From: JAICUY01 sp035708065
GTDB taxonomy: Bacteria; Chloroflexota; Limnocylindria; QHBO01
DNA: 29,697 nucleotides
NCBI GenBank assembly: GCA_035708065.1
Contig: DASSTC010000035.1
Location: forward strand, 1 to 29,697
Reading direction: 5' to 3'
Shown here: one piece after another, positions 1-8,044 of the stretch
Layout: every line of letters starts with the position of its first letter
Numbering within the stretch: position 1 is the first letter of the stretch
Notes under the pieces: model-generated
Database searches by the model: none
What the model was told of the DNA's origin: nothing
Seen by the model: only the letters and a program-made list of their open reading frames with translations
Made by a program: the position numbers and the translations under genes

Positions 1-36
1 TCCACGCGACTGCGTGAGGAGCTTCGAGACGAGCTG

Positions 37-1113
37 ATGCGACGAATGGCGGTTCCCCACAGCCTGCGGAGTGTGCTGCGTATCGGCCTGCCGCTGCTGC
101 TGATCGTCCTGTTGGCGGGCTGCATGATCCCGCCCGAGCCCGAGACGACCGAGGCGAAGAGCGTCTTCACGCTCTACAACATCATCTTCGGCATGGGCGT
201 GGTCGTCTTCCTGGCCGTCGAGGGGATGATCGTCTACTCGATCTTTCGTTATCGGCGCCGCGACGACCGGCTGCCCAACCAGCTGCACGGCAACACGCTG
301 ATCGAGATCGTCTGGACCGCCATCCCGACGGTGATCGTGCTGATCATCTTCGCCGCCAGCATGATCACCCTCGGCCAGGTCGACGCCCGGGTCGCGAACC
401 CGCGCACCGTGATCGAGGTCGATGGGTTCCAGTGGCAGTGGGCGTTCCACTACGGCACCAACGACTCCGATCCGAACAACGACTACACCATCACCGGCAC
501 CCCTGCGCAGCCGCCGGTCATGGTCGTGCCGGTCGGCGAGCCGGTGCACCTCATTCTGAAGTCGAGCGACGTCATCCACTCGTTCTTCGTGCCGCATTTC
601 CTGATCAAGCGCGACGTCGTCCCGTTCCCCGATCCGAACCAGCACAACTGGCTCGAGTTCACGATCGACAATCCGGGCACGTATGCGGGCCAATGCGCCG
701 AGTTCTGCGGGACCGCGCACGCCGGCATGACCTTCGAGGTCCAGGCCGTGAGCCGCGGCGACTACGATGCGTGGCTGGCGGCGGCCATCAAGGGCGAGCA
801 GCCGGAGCCTTCGACCTCCGCCGCGCCGGACGCGCAGATCGTGAAGATCAGCGCCGAGCAGGTGAAGTTCAGTACCGACCGGCTGGAGGTGCCGGCGGGC
901 AAGCCATTCGTCATCGAGTTCGAGAACAAGGACACCGGCATCCAGCACAACGTGGCGATCTACGACAAGAGCGGCAAGGAGCTGTTCAAGGGACAGATCT
1001 TTGCCGGACCGAAGACGGTGCAGTACAACGTGCCGGCGCTGGCGGCGGGGGAGTACACGTTCATGTGCGACGTCCATCCGACGGTAATGTTCGGCACCGT
1101 CGTGGCGAAGTAG
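37..1113 (+). CDS. coxB: Cytochrome c oxidase subunit II with C-terminal cupredoxin domain
   Basis: This is the CuA-bearing electron-entry subunit of an aa3-type terminal oxidase, passing electrons from a soluble donor to subunit I. The start is a signal peptide with lipobox LLAGC (Cys29), so the mature protein is probably a lipoprotein. Two membrane helices follow at about residues 45-70 and 88-112. The CuA site is complete: His181, Cys220, Glu222, Cys224, His228 and Met231, in CAEFCGTAHAGM. After a Pro/Ser linker (255-268), residues 268-358 form a second cupredoxin fold with a full type-1 copper set: His304, Cys344, His347 and Met351 (CDVHPTVM). Many bacterial homologues carry cytochrome c there instead. 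The frame is open to the window edge; ATG 37 is chosen because it gives a normal signal peptide, and ATG 46 is an alternative. It is followed by coxA after 22 bp. Confidence 0.96.
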   Translation: MRRMAVPHSLRSVLRIGLPLLLIVLLAGCMIPPEPETTEAKSVFTLYNIIFGMGVVVFLAVEGMIVYSIFRYRRRDDRLPNQLHGNTLIEIVWTAIPTVIVLIIFAASMITLGQVDARVANPRTVIEVDGFQWQWAFHYGTNDSDPNNDYTITGTPAQPPVMVVPVGEPVHLILKSSDVIHSFFVPHFLIKRDVVPFPDPNQHNWLEFTIDNPGTYAGQCAEFCGTAHAGMTFEVQAVSRGDYDAWLAAAIKGEQPEPSTSAAPDAQIVKISAEQVKFSTDRLEVPAGKPFVIEFENKDTGIQHNVAIYDKSGKELFKGQIFAGPKTVQYNVPALAAGEYTFMCDVHPTVMFGTVVAK

Positions 1114-1135
1114 AGGCGGGAGCGCAGAGGATCAC

Positions 1136-2800
1136 ATGGCAACCACCACACTCGGTCCGCGAGCGGAGCCGTATCAGCGCTCCTGGGTGCTCGACTGGCT
1201 GACCACCGTCGACCACAAGAAGATCGGGATCATGTACATCGTGAACTCGTTCCTGTTCTTCTTCGCGGCCGGCATCCTGGCCCTGGCGATCCGCTCCGAG
1301 CTGGCGGTGCCCGGCCTGCAGTTCCTCGACGAGGCCACGTACAACGAGGCCTTCACGATGCACGGCACGATCATGATCTTCCTGTTCATCGTGCCGATCC
1401 TGGCCGGCTTCGGGAACTACATCGTGCCGCTCCAGATCGGCGCGCCGGACATGGCCTTCCCGCGCATCAACGCGCTGTCGTTCTGGCTGCTGCCACTCGG
1501 CGGGCTGCTGATCCTGTCCGGTTACCTGTTCGGCGGTGCCGCTGCCGAGGGCTGGACCGGGTACAACCCGCTGACCCAGGCGAAGTACTCGCCCGGACCG
1601 GGCACCGACCTGTGGATCATCGGCCTGGTGCTGGTCGGCACGGCCTCGATCCTCGGCTCGGTGAACTTCATCGCCACGATCTTCAAGATGCGGGCGCCGG
1701 GGATGACCCTCTTCCGCATGCCGATCTTCGTGTGGACGGTGCTCGTCACCGCCACGTTGATCCTGCTCGCCACGCCGGTGCTCACCGCCGGCCTGATCGC
1801 GCTGTTCATCGACCGCAACTACGGCGGATCGTTCTTCGACCCGGCCGCCGGCGGCAGCCCGATCCTGTGGCAGCACATCTTCTGGTTCTTCGGCCACCCC
1901 GAGGTGTACATCGTCATCCTGCCGGCGATGGGCATCGTCAGCGAGATCCTGCCGGTCTTCAGCCGCAAGCCGTTGTTCGGGTATCGGGCCTTCGTCTACG
2001 CGACGATCGGCATCGGTCTCCTGAGCTTCTCGGTGTGGGCGCACCACATGTTCACCACGGGCGTGGTCTTCCTGCCGTTCTTCAGCTTCATGACCGCGCT
2101 GATCGGCGTGCCGACCGGGGTGAAGTTCTTCAACTGGCTCGCCACCATGTGGCGCGGCTCGCTGAGCTTCACGACACCGATGCTGTTCGCCATCGGCTTC
2201 CTGAGCATGTTCCTGATCGGCGGGATCAGCGGCGTGATGATGGCATCGGCGCCGGTCGACTTCCACCTGCAGGACACCTATTTCGCGGTGGCGCACCTGC
2301 ACTACGTCTTCTTCGGCGGATCGGTCTTCGGCGTCTTCGCGGCGACCTATTTCTGGTTCCCGAAGATGACCGGCCGGCGGCTGAACGAGGGCCTCGGCAA
2401 GGTCCACTTCTGGCTGCACTTCATCGGCTTCAACCTGACCTTCTTCCCGATGCACTCGCTCGGCATCACCGGCATGCCGCGGCGCATCGCCGACTACGAC
2501 CCGAACAACACCGGCTGGATGATCATGAACTCGATCGAGACGGTCGGCGCCTTCATCATCGCGATCAGCATCTTCCCGTTCCTCGTGAACGTGATCGCCA
2601 CGCTGATCAACGGCGAGCGGGTCGGCGACGATCCGTGGGAGGCAAACACGCTCGAATGGGCGACCAGCTCGCCGCCGCCGCCCTACAACTTCGACGTGCT
2701 GCCGCCCATTCGCAGTGAGCGGCCGGTCTTCGACCTTCGGCACCGGCATGACGCCGAACGGGTGGGGTCCGCCGGGGCGGTCGTGGAGGCAGGCCACTGA
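1136..2800 (+). CDS. coxA: Cytochrome c oxidase subunit I, A1-type
   Basis: This is the catalytic heme a / heme a3-CuB subunit that reduces O2 to water and pumps protons. All key residues are visible: His76 and His389 (heme a), His387 (heme a3), and CuB ligands His254, His303 and His304, with the cross-linked Tyr258 in GHPEVY. Glu256 in that motif marks an A1-type oxidase. D-channel Asp105 (IGAPDMAFPR) and K-channel Lys330 are present. Twelve hydrophobic helices fit the family. An AGAGGA ribosome site lies just upstream of ATG 1136. The stop overlaps the coxC start by one base (TGATG), so the two are probably translationally coupled. The last 25 residues are polar and poorly conserved. Confidence 0.98.
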   Translation: MATTTLGPRAEPYQRSWVLDWLTTVDHKKIGIMYIVNSFLFFFAAGILALAIRSELAVPGLQFLDEATYNEAFTMHGTIMIFLFIVPILAGFGNYIVPLQIGAPDMAFPRINALSFWLLPLGGLLILSGYLFGGAAAEGWTGYNPLTQAKYSPGPGTDLWIIGLVLVGTASILGSVNFIATIFKMRAPGMTLFRMPIFVWTVLVTATLILLATPVLTAGLIALFIDRNYGGSFFDPAAGGSPILWQHIFWFFGHPEVYIVILPAMGIVSEILPVFSRKPLFGYRAFVYATIGIGLLSFSVWAHHMFTTGVVFLPFFSFMTALIGVPTGVKFFNWLATMWRGSLSFTTPMLFAIGFLSMFLIGGISGVMMASAPVDFHLQDTYFAVAHLHYVFFGGSVFGVFAATYFWFPKMTGRRLNEGLGKVHFWLHFIGFNLTFFPMHSLGITGMPRRIADYDPNNTGWMIMNSIETVGAFIIAISIFPFLVNVIATLINGERVGDDPWEANTLEWATSSPPPPYNFDVLPPIRSERPVFDLRHRHDAERVGSAGAVVEAGH

Positions 2801-3402
2801 TGACTGCCGAGGCACGACCCAACCTCGTTCCGCCGGACGTCGCCCGCAACACGGGCATGCCGACCCCGATGGTCGGGATGCTCCTGTTCATCGCCAGCGA
2901 GGTGATGTTCTTCGGCGGCCTGTTCGCGGCCTACTTCAACAGCCGCGCGACGCACGCCGCCGAGTGGGGCCCACCGGGTGGCCACGAGCTCGAGGCCTGG
3001 CCGCTGGCCACGATCCTGACGATCCTGCTCGTCACCTCGAGCGTGACGATGCAGTTCGGGGTCGCCGCGATCCGGCGCGGCGACCAGCGCCGCCTGCGGA
3101 TGTGGGTCGGGCTCACCCTGGTGCTCGGCGTTCTGTTCCTGCTCGGCCAGCTGTACGACTACTCGACGCTGGGCTTCGGGATCGGCGACGGCATCTTCGC
3201 CACCACGTTCTACACGCTGACCGGGTTCCACGGCGCGCACGTCTTTGGCGGCGCGGTGGGCATGACGATCCTCTTCGCGCGGGCGATGCAGGGCCAGTTC
3301 AGCGCCCGCAACCATGTCGCGGTCGAGGCGATCAGCATGTACTGGCACTTCGTCGACGTGGTGTGGATCGCCCTGTTCTTCACCCTCTACTTCCTGCGCT
3401 AG
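2800..3402 (+). CDS. coxC: Cytochrome c oxidase subunit III
   Basis: This membrane subunit stabilises subunit I and its proton uptake. The 200 residues hold five hydrophobic helices, the short form lacking the first two helices of the seven-helix mitochondrial type. Family signatures include SEVMFF with conserved Glu34, GFHGAHVFGG (142-151) and YWHFVDVVWI (181-190). The start codon shares its A with the coxA stop. The stop codon at 3400-3402 overlaps an AGGAGG site that serves the next gene. Confidence 0.97.
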   Translation: MTAEARPNLVPPDVARNTGMPTPMVGMLLFIASEVMFFGGLFAAYFNSRATHAAEWGPPGGHELEAWPLATILTILLVTSSVTMQFGVAAIRRGDQRRLRMWVGLTLVLGVLFLLGQLYDYSTLGFGIGDGIFATTFYTLTGFHGAHVFGGAVGMTILFARAMQGQFSARNHVAVEAISMYWHFVDVVWIALFFTLYFLR

Positions 3403-3406
3403 GAGG
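3401..3406 (+). promoter_or_regulatory. Shine-Dalgarno site overlapping the coxC stop
   Basis: AGGAGG begins on the second base of the coxC TAG stop and lies 8 bases before ATG 3415. It fixes the start of the subunit-IV-like gene. It also lets ribosomes finishing coxC reinitiate nearby. Confidence 0.7.
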
Positions 3407-3414
3407 CCGACCGA

Positions 3415-3768
3415 ATGGACGATCGAGCCCTGGGCTTCGCCCTGATCGGCATCGGGATCCTGTTCGTGCTGGGCATCGTGTTCGTGGTCACCTCGCGGAT
3501 GGGCGGGCGCGCCACGGCCGAGCCGGCTCCGCCGCAGGGCGTCCACATGCCGGCGCCCAGCCTGCTGCCCGCGCTCATGTCGCTCGCCGCGCTGCTCATC
3601 GGCGCCGGCCTGGCCTTCAAGTCGGACGAGGAGCTGATCGCCAATCCATGGCTCGCCATCCCCGGTGTGCTGCTATTCGTGGCGAGCGTCGTCGTCTGGG
3701 TGCGTGATGCCGGCCACGAGTGGCGTGAGGTGGAGCACGGCGCGCACGACGACAGCCAGGCTCACTGA
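3415..3768 (+). CDS. Small three-helix membrane protein, likely oxidase subunit IV-like
   Basis: This 117-residue protein has hydrophobic helices at about 5-28, 48-68 and 77-98 and a polar, His-containing tail (GHEWREVEHGAHDD). Its size, topology and place immediately after coxC match the small subunit IV proteins found with bacterial aa3 oxidases, but no diagnostic motif is visible, so the assignment rests on context. A strong AGGAGG site lies 8 bases before ATG 3415. The stop overlaps the next start (TGATG at 3766-3770), which implies coupled translation with the thioredoxin-like gene. Confidence 0.8.
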   Translation: MDDRALGFALIGIGILFVLGIVFVVTSRMGGRATAEPAPPQGVHMPAPSLLPALMSLAALLIGAGLAFKSDEELIANPWLAIPGVLLFVASVVVWVRDAGHEWREVEHGAHDDSQAH

Positions 3769-4340
3769 TGTCGGCGGTCGCCGCCACCGAACGTCCCGCG
3801 CGCATGGCCGGTTCCCGGCTGCCACGGGTCTACCTGGTGACCGCGGCCGTCCTGCCCTTCCTGCTGCTGGCCATCTACGTCGCCATCCTCGGCCTGCGTG
3901 CTGCGCCGACCGGCGTGCGGATCGGTGATCCGGCTCCGCAGTTCGCCCTGGCGGACCTCGACGGCAACCCGGTGCGGCTCTCGGATCTCACCGGGCGCCC
4001 GGTCATCGTCAATTTCTGGGCGAGCTGGTGCGGCCCGTGCATCGAGGAGTTCCCGCTGCTCAAGCAGGCCGAGGCACAACATGCCGCCGACGGGCTGGCC
4101 GTGGTGGGCATCGTCTACGAGGACCGATCCGAGTCGGCCCGCTCGTTCATGCAGCGCATGGGCGCCGACTGGCCGGCAGCCATGGATCCCGGCGGCAGCG
4201 TGGCGGGTGAGTACGCCATCTTCGGGCCGCCGGAGACCTTCTTCATCGGACGCGACGGCACCGTGCTCGGCCACCAGGTCGGCCAGTTCAGCCGCGCGTC
4301 GCTCGACCGGCAGATCGCCACAATCCTGGCCAAGGAGTAG
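3768..4340 (+). CDS. Membrane-anchored TlpA/ResA/CcmG-like thiol-disulfide oxidoreductase
   Basis: This 190-residue protein has one N-terminal helix (about 22-43) and an extracytoplasmic thioredoxin fold. The redox motif is WCGPC (Cys88, Cys91), and the cis-proline region GPPETFFIG (Pro155) resembles the GVPETFxID signature of CcmG/ResA. Such proteins reduce apocytochrome c heme-binding cysteines or the CuA cysteines of COX2. Its position inside the oxidase operon favours CuA-site or cytochrome maturation here. No Sco protein or Ccm complex is visible in the window, so the exact substrate is unknown. The start overlaps the previous stop by one base. Confidence 0.9.
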   Translation: MSAVAATERPARMAGSRLPRVYLVTAAVLPFLLLAIYVAILGLRAAPTGVRIGDPAPQFALADLDGNPVRLSDLTGRPVIVNFWASWCGPCIEEFPLLKQAEAQHAADGLAVVGIVYEDRSESARSFMQRMGADWPAAMDPGGSVAGEYAIFGPPETFFIGRDGTVLGHQVGQFSRASLDRQIATILAKE

Positions 4341-4347
4341 CTGAACC

Positions 4348-4548
4348 GTGTCCTCCAACCTTCCGGCGACGCGCGACGAGGGGTCGCTCGTGGTCGACAC
4401 CGCCCACGACCTGCACGCCGACCATCACGATCCGCAGCACCAGGACGTCCGTCAGAACCTCGCCGTCGCGGCCCTGCCGCTCGCCATCGCGACGTTCCTG
4501 GTCCTCGCCTTCGTGGTCGCCGCCTGGACCTTCCTGGCCGCTCGCTGA
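4348..4548 (+). CDS. His-rich single-helix membrane protein of the oxidase cluster
   Basis: This 66-residue protein has no recognised family. Its N-terminal half is acidic and histidine-rich (His20, 23, 26, 27 and 31, spaced like a metal-binding stretch), followed by one hydrophobic helix at about 38-63. The start is GTG, supported by AAGGAG about 11 bases upstream and a 7-base gap from the previous stop. With a CuA protein, a cupredoxin domain and a thioredoxin nearby, it may be a small oxidase subunit or a copper-handling assembly factor. That role is inference from position and composition only. Confidence 0.7.
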   Translation: MSSNLPATRDEGSLVVDTAHDLHADHHDPQHQDVRQNLAVAALPLAIATFLVLAFVVAAWTFLAAR

Positions 4549-4559
4549 CCGATGCGCCG

Positions 4560-5456
4560 ATGACGGCGATCGAGGTCCACGGGCTGCGCAAGTCGTACGG
4601 CGCACTCGAGGCGGTGCGCGGCCTCGACCTCGATGTGCAGCGCGGCGAGGTCTTCGCCCTGCTCGGACCGAACGGCGCCGGCAAGACGACCACCGTCGAG
4701 ATCCTGGAGGGCTACCGCGACCGCGATGCCGGCGACGCGGCGGTCCTCGGCCTGGATCCGGCGCGCCAGGCACGGGCGCTCCGCGAGCGAATCGGGATCG
4801 TGCTGCAGTCGACTGGCGTGAGCCCCTACCTGACGATCCGCGAGACGGTCGCCATGTTCGCCGGCTACTACCCGCATCCGCGTGACGTCGACGAGGTGAT
4901 CGGCCTGGTGGGCCTCGGCGAGCAGGCGGATCGGCGGATCGGGAAGCTGTCCGGCGGCCAGCGGCGCCGCGTCGACCTGGCCGTGGCGCTGGCAGGCGAC
5001 CCCGAGCTGCTATTCCTCGACGAGCCGACCACCGGCTTCGATCCGTCGGCGCGGCGGGCCGCCTGGGATGTCATCCGCGACCTCGCGGGACTGGGCAAGA
5101 CCGTCTTCCTGACCACGCACTACATGGACGAGGCGCAGGCGCTCGCCGACCGCGTGGCGATCATCTCGGCCGGGCAGATCGTCGCCCGCGGCACGCCGGA
5201 CACGCTCGGCGCACGTGACGCCGGCGCGAGCCGCATCCGCTTCGCGCTGCCGGACGGCGGGGAGCTGCCCGATCGATTCGGCGCCGAGCGGACGCCGGCG
5301 GGCTACCAGCTCGAGACGCCGGAGCCGACCCGCGTGCTCCACGACCTGACGACCTGGGCGCTGTCCGCCGACACCGAGCTCCGAGCGCTCGAGGTCAGCC
5401 GGCCGTCGCTCGAGGATGTCTACCTGGCCCTGACCGGGGAAGCGGAGGCGGCATGA
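4560..5456 (+). CDS. ABC transporter ATP-binding protein (ABC-2 type)
   Basis: This cytoplasmic ATPase of an ABC-2 exporter has Walker A GPNGAGKT (36-43), Q-loop Gln83, signature LSGGQ (130-134), Walker B LFLDEP with catalytic Glu155, and H-loop His187. A roughly 70-residue C-terminal extension is typical of drug, polysaccharide or heme exporter ATPases (CcmA/DrrA/NatA-like). It starts 11 bp after the His-rich protein and overlaps the permease by 4 bases (ATGA). The substrate cannot be read from the sequence. Closeness to the oxidase operon could mean a role in oxidase or heme assembly, or may be incidental. Confidence 0.93.
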   Translation: MTAIEVHGLRKSYGALEAVRGLDLDVQRGEVFALLGPNGAGKTTTVEILEGYRDRDAGDAAVLGLDPARQARALRERIGIVLQSTGVSPYLTIRETVAMFAGYYPHPRDVDEVIGLVGLGEQADRRIGKLSGGQRRRVDLAVALAGDPELLFLDEPTTGFDPSARRAAWDVIRDLAGLGKTVFLTTHYMDEAQALADRVAIISAGQIVARGTPDTLGARDAGASRIRFALPDGGELPDRFGAERTPAGYQLETPEPTRVLHDLTTWALSADTELRALEVSRPSLEDVYLALTGEAEAA

Positions 5457-6205
5457 GCGGCATCGGTTTGACCATGCGCCAGGTGCGCTACGAGAACCGC
5501 GCCTTCTGGCGCAACCCGGCCGCAGCCTTCTTCACGTTCGTCTTCCCGTTGCTGTTCATGGTCATCTTCAACGTCGTGTTCGCCAACGGCAGCCCGGATG
5601 CCGGCCGCTTTTTCACGCCCTCGATCATCGTGTTCGGCGTCGTCACCGCCACGTACACCAACCTGGCGATGACGGTCACCGTGGCGCGCGACGATGGCAT
5701 CCTGAAGCGGATCCACGGCACGCCGCTGCCGGCGGTCAGCTACCTCGTGGCGCGGATGATCCACGCGGCGCTCATCGCCCTCGTGCTGGTGGTCATCGTC
5801 GCCGCCTTCGGCGCGCTGGCCTACGACGTCCCGGTGCCGTGGGACCGCCTGCCGGCGCTGGCGATCACCCTGATCGTCGCTGCCGCGACGTTCTGTGCGC
5901 TCGGCCTGGCGATTGCCGCGGTGATCCCGAACGCCGATGCGGCGCCGGCGATCGTGAATGCCACGATCCTGCCGCTGTTCTTCATCTCCAACGTGTTCTT
6001 TCCACTGCAGAATGCGCCGAAATGGATCGATGTGATCTCCACCGTCTTCCCGGTGCGTCACTTCGCCGACTCCATGCTGCGCATCTACGATCCGACCGTC
6101 ACCGGCAGCGGCGTATCGCCGACCGATGTCGGCGTGATGGCCCTCTGGGGGGTTATCGGTCTCGTCCTGGCGCTGCGCTTCTTTTCCTGGGAGCCTCGCC
6201 GCTAG
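5453..6205 (+). CDS. ABC-2 type transporter permease
   Basis: This 250-residue membrane protein has six hydrophobic segments and the ABC2_membrane layout. An N-terminal amphipathic stretch (YENRAFWRNP) is followed by helices at about 22-42, 50-72, 97-125, 132-158, 164-184 and 222-242. It partners the ATPase encoded immediately upstream, with a 4-base ATGA overlap. The conserved ILKRIHGTPLP stretch is the usual cytoplasmic coupling loop of this family. The substrate is unknown. Confidence 0.92.
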   Translation: MSGIGLTMRQVRYENRAFWRNPAAAFFTFVFPLLFMVIFNVVFANGSPDAGRFFTPSIIVFGVVTATYTNLAMTVTVARDDGILKRIHGTPLPAVSYLVARMIHAALIALVLVVIVAAFGALAYDVPVPWDRLPALAITLIVAAATFCALGLAIAAVIPNADAAPAIVNATILPLFFISNVFFPLQNAPKWIDVISTVFPVRHFADSMLRIYDPTVTGSGVSPTDVGVMALWGVIGLVLALRFFSWEPRR

Positions 6206-6222
6206 TTACGGAGGAACGCTCG

Positions 6223-6717
6223 ATGGCGATTTCGTCACCAACGCGCCTGCACCGCTCCGCCGGCGGAGTGTTCGCGCGGCCGGCGGGCTACGCGTTGATC
6301 GGTCTGCTGGTGGTGGTGCTCGCCGCCTGCGGGCGCGGCGGTGGTGGCGGCGGCGGGGGTGGCGGAGACGGCGCCAACGACATCCAGCTGCAGGTGATGC
6401 TCATCAACCTGTCGAAGACCGATGCGGTGGCGACCTCGACGGCCGGCGGCGACCCGAAGACGGTGAAGGCCTGCGACTTCGACGAGGTCGACTTCCCGTT
6501 GGAGCCGTCGTTCGTCTTCAATGTCAACGACAAGCCGGTGATCGACTCCTCGAAGCTCCCCGGCGGGCTGCCGGGCAATGGCAACTCCTTCGTGCTGGCC
6601 GAGGTGACGGTCGACAAGGACGGCACCGCCGAGGTGACCGCCAAGCCCTACGCGGGCCGCGCGGGTGGCCTGAGCCGGCCGTCGGCGTTGTTCGTCCAGG
6701 GGAGCTGCGCGAAGTAG
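6223..6717 (+). CDS. Putative lipoprotein with poly-Gly linker
   Basis: This 164-residue protein has no recognised family. The signal peptide ends in VLAAC (lipobox, Cys36), so it is probably anchored to the outer face of the membrane. The mature N-terminus opens with a run of about ten glycines (38-48), likely a flexible tether and a site prone to slippage. The rest is a soluble domain with two cysteines (in KACDFD and near the C-terminus, GSCAK) that could form a disulfide. ATG 6223 is chosen over the longer open frame because GGAGGA lies 7 bases upstream and the signal peptide starts there. It follows the permease by 17 bp and may act with the exporter. Confidence 0.85.
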   Translation: MAISSPTRLHRSAGGVFARPAGYALIGLLVVVLAACGRGGGGGGGGGGDGANDIQLQVMLINLSKTDAVATSTAGGDPKTVKACDFDEVDFPLEPSFVFNVNDKPVIDSSKLPGGLPGNGNSFVLAEVTVDKDGTAEVTAKPYAGRAGGLSRPSALFVQGSCAK

Positions 6718-6742
6718 GGAGCGGCGCCGGCGACGCAGCGCC

Positions 6743-7978
6743 TCAGACCGTGGCGGGCGCCCCGGCTCCGACCGACGGATAGCGTCGCGCGACGTAGTCG
6801 TCGAGCAGCTCGAGGAAGCGCGGCACGATGTCGTCGCCGCGCAGCGTGGTGCGCAGCTCGCCGTCGACGTAGACCGGCGCGACCGGCTCCTCGAAGGTGC
6901 CCGGCAGGCTGATCCCGATGTCGGCGTGCTTCGACTCGCCGGGGCCGTTGACCACGCAGCCCATCACCGCGACGCGCATCTCCTCCACGCCTGGGTGGCG
7001 CTCACGCCACAGGGGCATCTGCTCGGCGAGGTAGGCGGTGATGTCGCGCGCCATCTCCTGGAAGAACGTCGAGGTGGTGCGGCCGCAGCCGGGGCAGGCG
7101 CTGACCTGCGGGGTGAAGCTGCGCAGGCCCATCGACTGGAGCACCTGCTGCGCGACGAGCACCTCTTCCGTGCGATCGCCACCGGGTGACGGCGTCAGCG
7201 AGACGCGGATCGTGTCGCCGATGCCGCGCTGCAGCATGATCGCCAGCCCTGCGGTCGAGGTGACGATCCCCTTCATCCCCATGCCCGCCTCGGTGAGGCC
7301 GAGATGCAGGGGATAGTCGCATCGGTCTGCCAGGCGCGAATAGACCTCCACGAGGTCCTGGACGCCGCTGACCTTGGCCGACAGGATGATCCGGTCGTGG
7401 CCGAGCCCGGTCGCCTCGGCGAGCCGCGCCGAGCGCAGCGCCGATTCGATCATCGCCTCGATCATCACCTCGCGGCTGTCCCGCGGCGCCGCCGAAGCAG
7501 CGTTGGCGTCCATCATCTCGGTGAGCAGCTGTTGGTCGAGCGATCCCCAGTTGACGCCAATGCGCACCGGCTTCGCGTTGGCGATCGCCACCTCGATGAT
7601 CTGGGCGAACTGCTCGTCGCGCCGCTTGGTGCCGACGTTGCCCGGGTTGATGCGGTATTTCGCCAGCGCGGCCGCCATCTCGGGGTACTTCGTCAGCAGC
7701 AGGTGACCGTTGTAGTGGAAGTCGCCGATGATTGGGACGCCGACGCCAAGCCGATCCAGCTTCTGGCGAATGACCGGCACGGCCTGTGCGGCGCCGTCGT
7801 TGTTGACCGTCACGCGCACCAGCTCGGAGCCGGCGTGCGCCAGCTGGGCGACCTGGATGGCGGTGGCGTCGGGATCGGCCGTATCGGTGTTCGTCATGGA
7901 CTGGACGACGACCGGGTGGCCGCTGCCGATGAGCACGCCGCCGACGTCGACGGTGGTGGTGGAACGACGCGGAATCAT
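6743..7978 (-). CDS. ispG: 4-hydroxy-3-methylbut-2-en-1-yl diphosphate synthase (flavodoxin/ferredoxin)
   Basis: This is the penultimate enzyme of the MEP isoprenoid pathway, converting MEcPP to HMBPP with a [4Fe-4S] cluster. The 411 residues match the compact bacterial form. Cluster ligands are Cys295 and Cys298 (ACPGCGR), Cys341 (MGCVVNGPGE) and Glu348. The N-terminal TIM-barrel signatures VQSMTNTDT and VRVTVNN are present. ATG 7978 is preferred over an in-frame ATG 57 bases upstream because family members begin close to the RRST..V.VG motif. A TACCAT hexamer lies 8 bases before ATG 7978, suggesting a leaderless transcript. It stands alone, divergent from the receiver gene. Confidence 0.97.
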   Translation of the reverse strand: MIPRRSTTTVDVGGVLIGSGHPVVVQSMTNTDTADPDATAIQVAQLAHAGSELVRVTVNNDGAAQAVPVIRQKLDRLGVGVPIIGDFHYNGHLLLTKYPEMAAALAKYRINPGNVGTKRRDEQFAQIIEVAIANAKPVRIGVNWGSLDQQLLTEMMDANAASAAPRDSREVMIEAMIESALRSARLAEATGLGHDRIILSAKVSGVQDLVEVYSRLADRCDYPLHLGLTEAGMGMKGIVTSTAGLAIMLQRGIGDTIRVSLTPSPGGDRTEEVLVAQQVLQSMGLRSFTPQVSACPGCGRTTSTFFQEMARDITAYLAEQMPLWRERHPGVEEMRVAVMGCVVNGPGESKHADIGISLPGTFEEPVAPVYVDGELRTTLRGDDIVPRFLELLDDYVARRYPSVGAGAPATV

Positions 7979-7986
7979 CGTGCCTG

Positions 7987-7992
7987 ATGGTA
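7987..7992 (-). promoter_or_regulatory. Candidate -10 element (TACCAT) for ispG
   Basis: TACCAT on the minus strand lies 8 bases before the ispG ATG, which would place the transcript start at or next to the start codon. No convincing -35 is visible. The same hexamer at similar spacing precedes the SprT-like and sigma-factor genes. Confidence 0.4.
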
Positions 7993-8044
7993 CCCGTTGC
8001 CCCATTCGAGGGAAAACTGAGCGGTCGTCGGGCATGGAGCGTGC

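Noticed and set aside
1061..2815. 584-residue frame on the minus strand opposite coxA
   Set aside because: The product is a low-complexity Arg/Asp/Glu/His-rich string with no hydrophobic core, typical of antisense frames in GC-rich DNA. coxA is unequivocal.
5420..6061. 213-residue minus-strand frame opposite the ABC permease
   Set aside because: The product is Arg/Asp/His-rich with no recognisable motif. The plus-strand permease has clear helices and overlaps its ATPase.
6723..6742. Hairpin GGCGC...GCGCC between the lipoprotein and ispG as a terminator
   Set aside because: The stem is only 5 bp with a 10-base loop and no T-tract on either strand. Such stems are frequent at this GC content.
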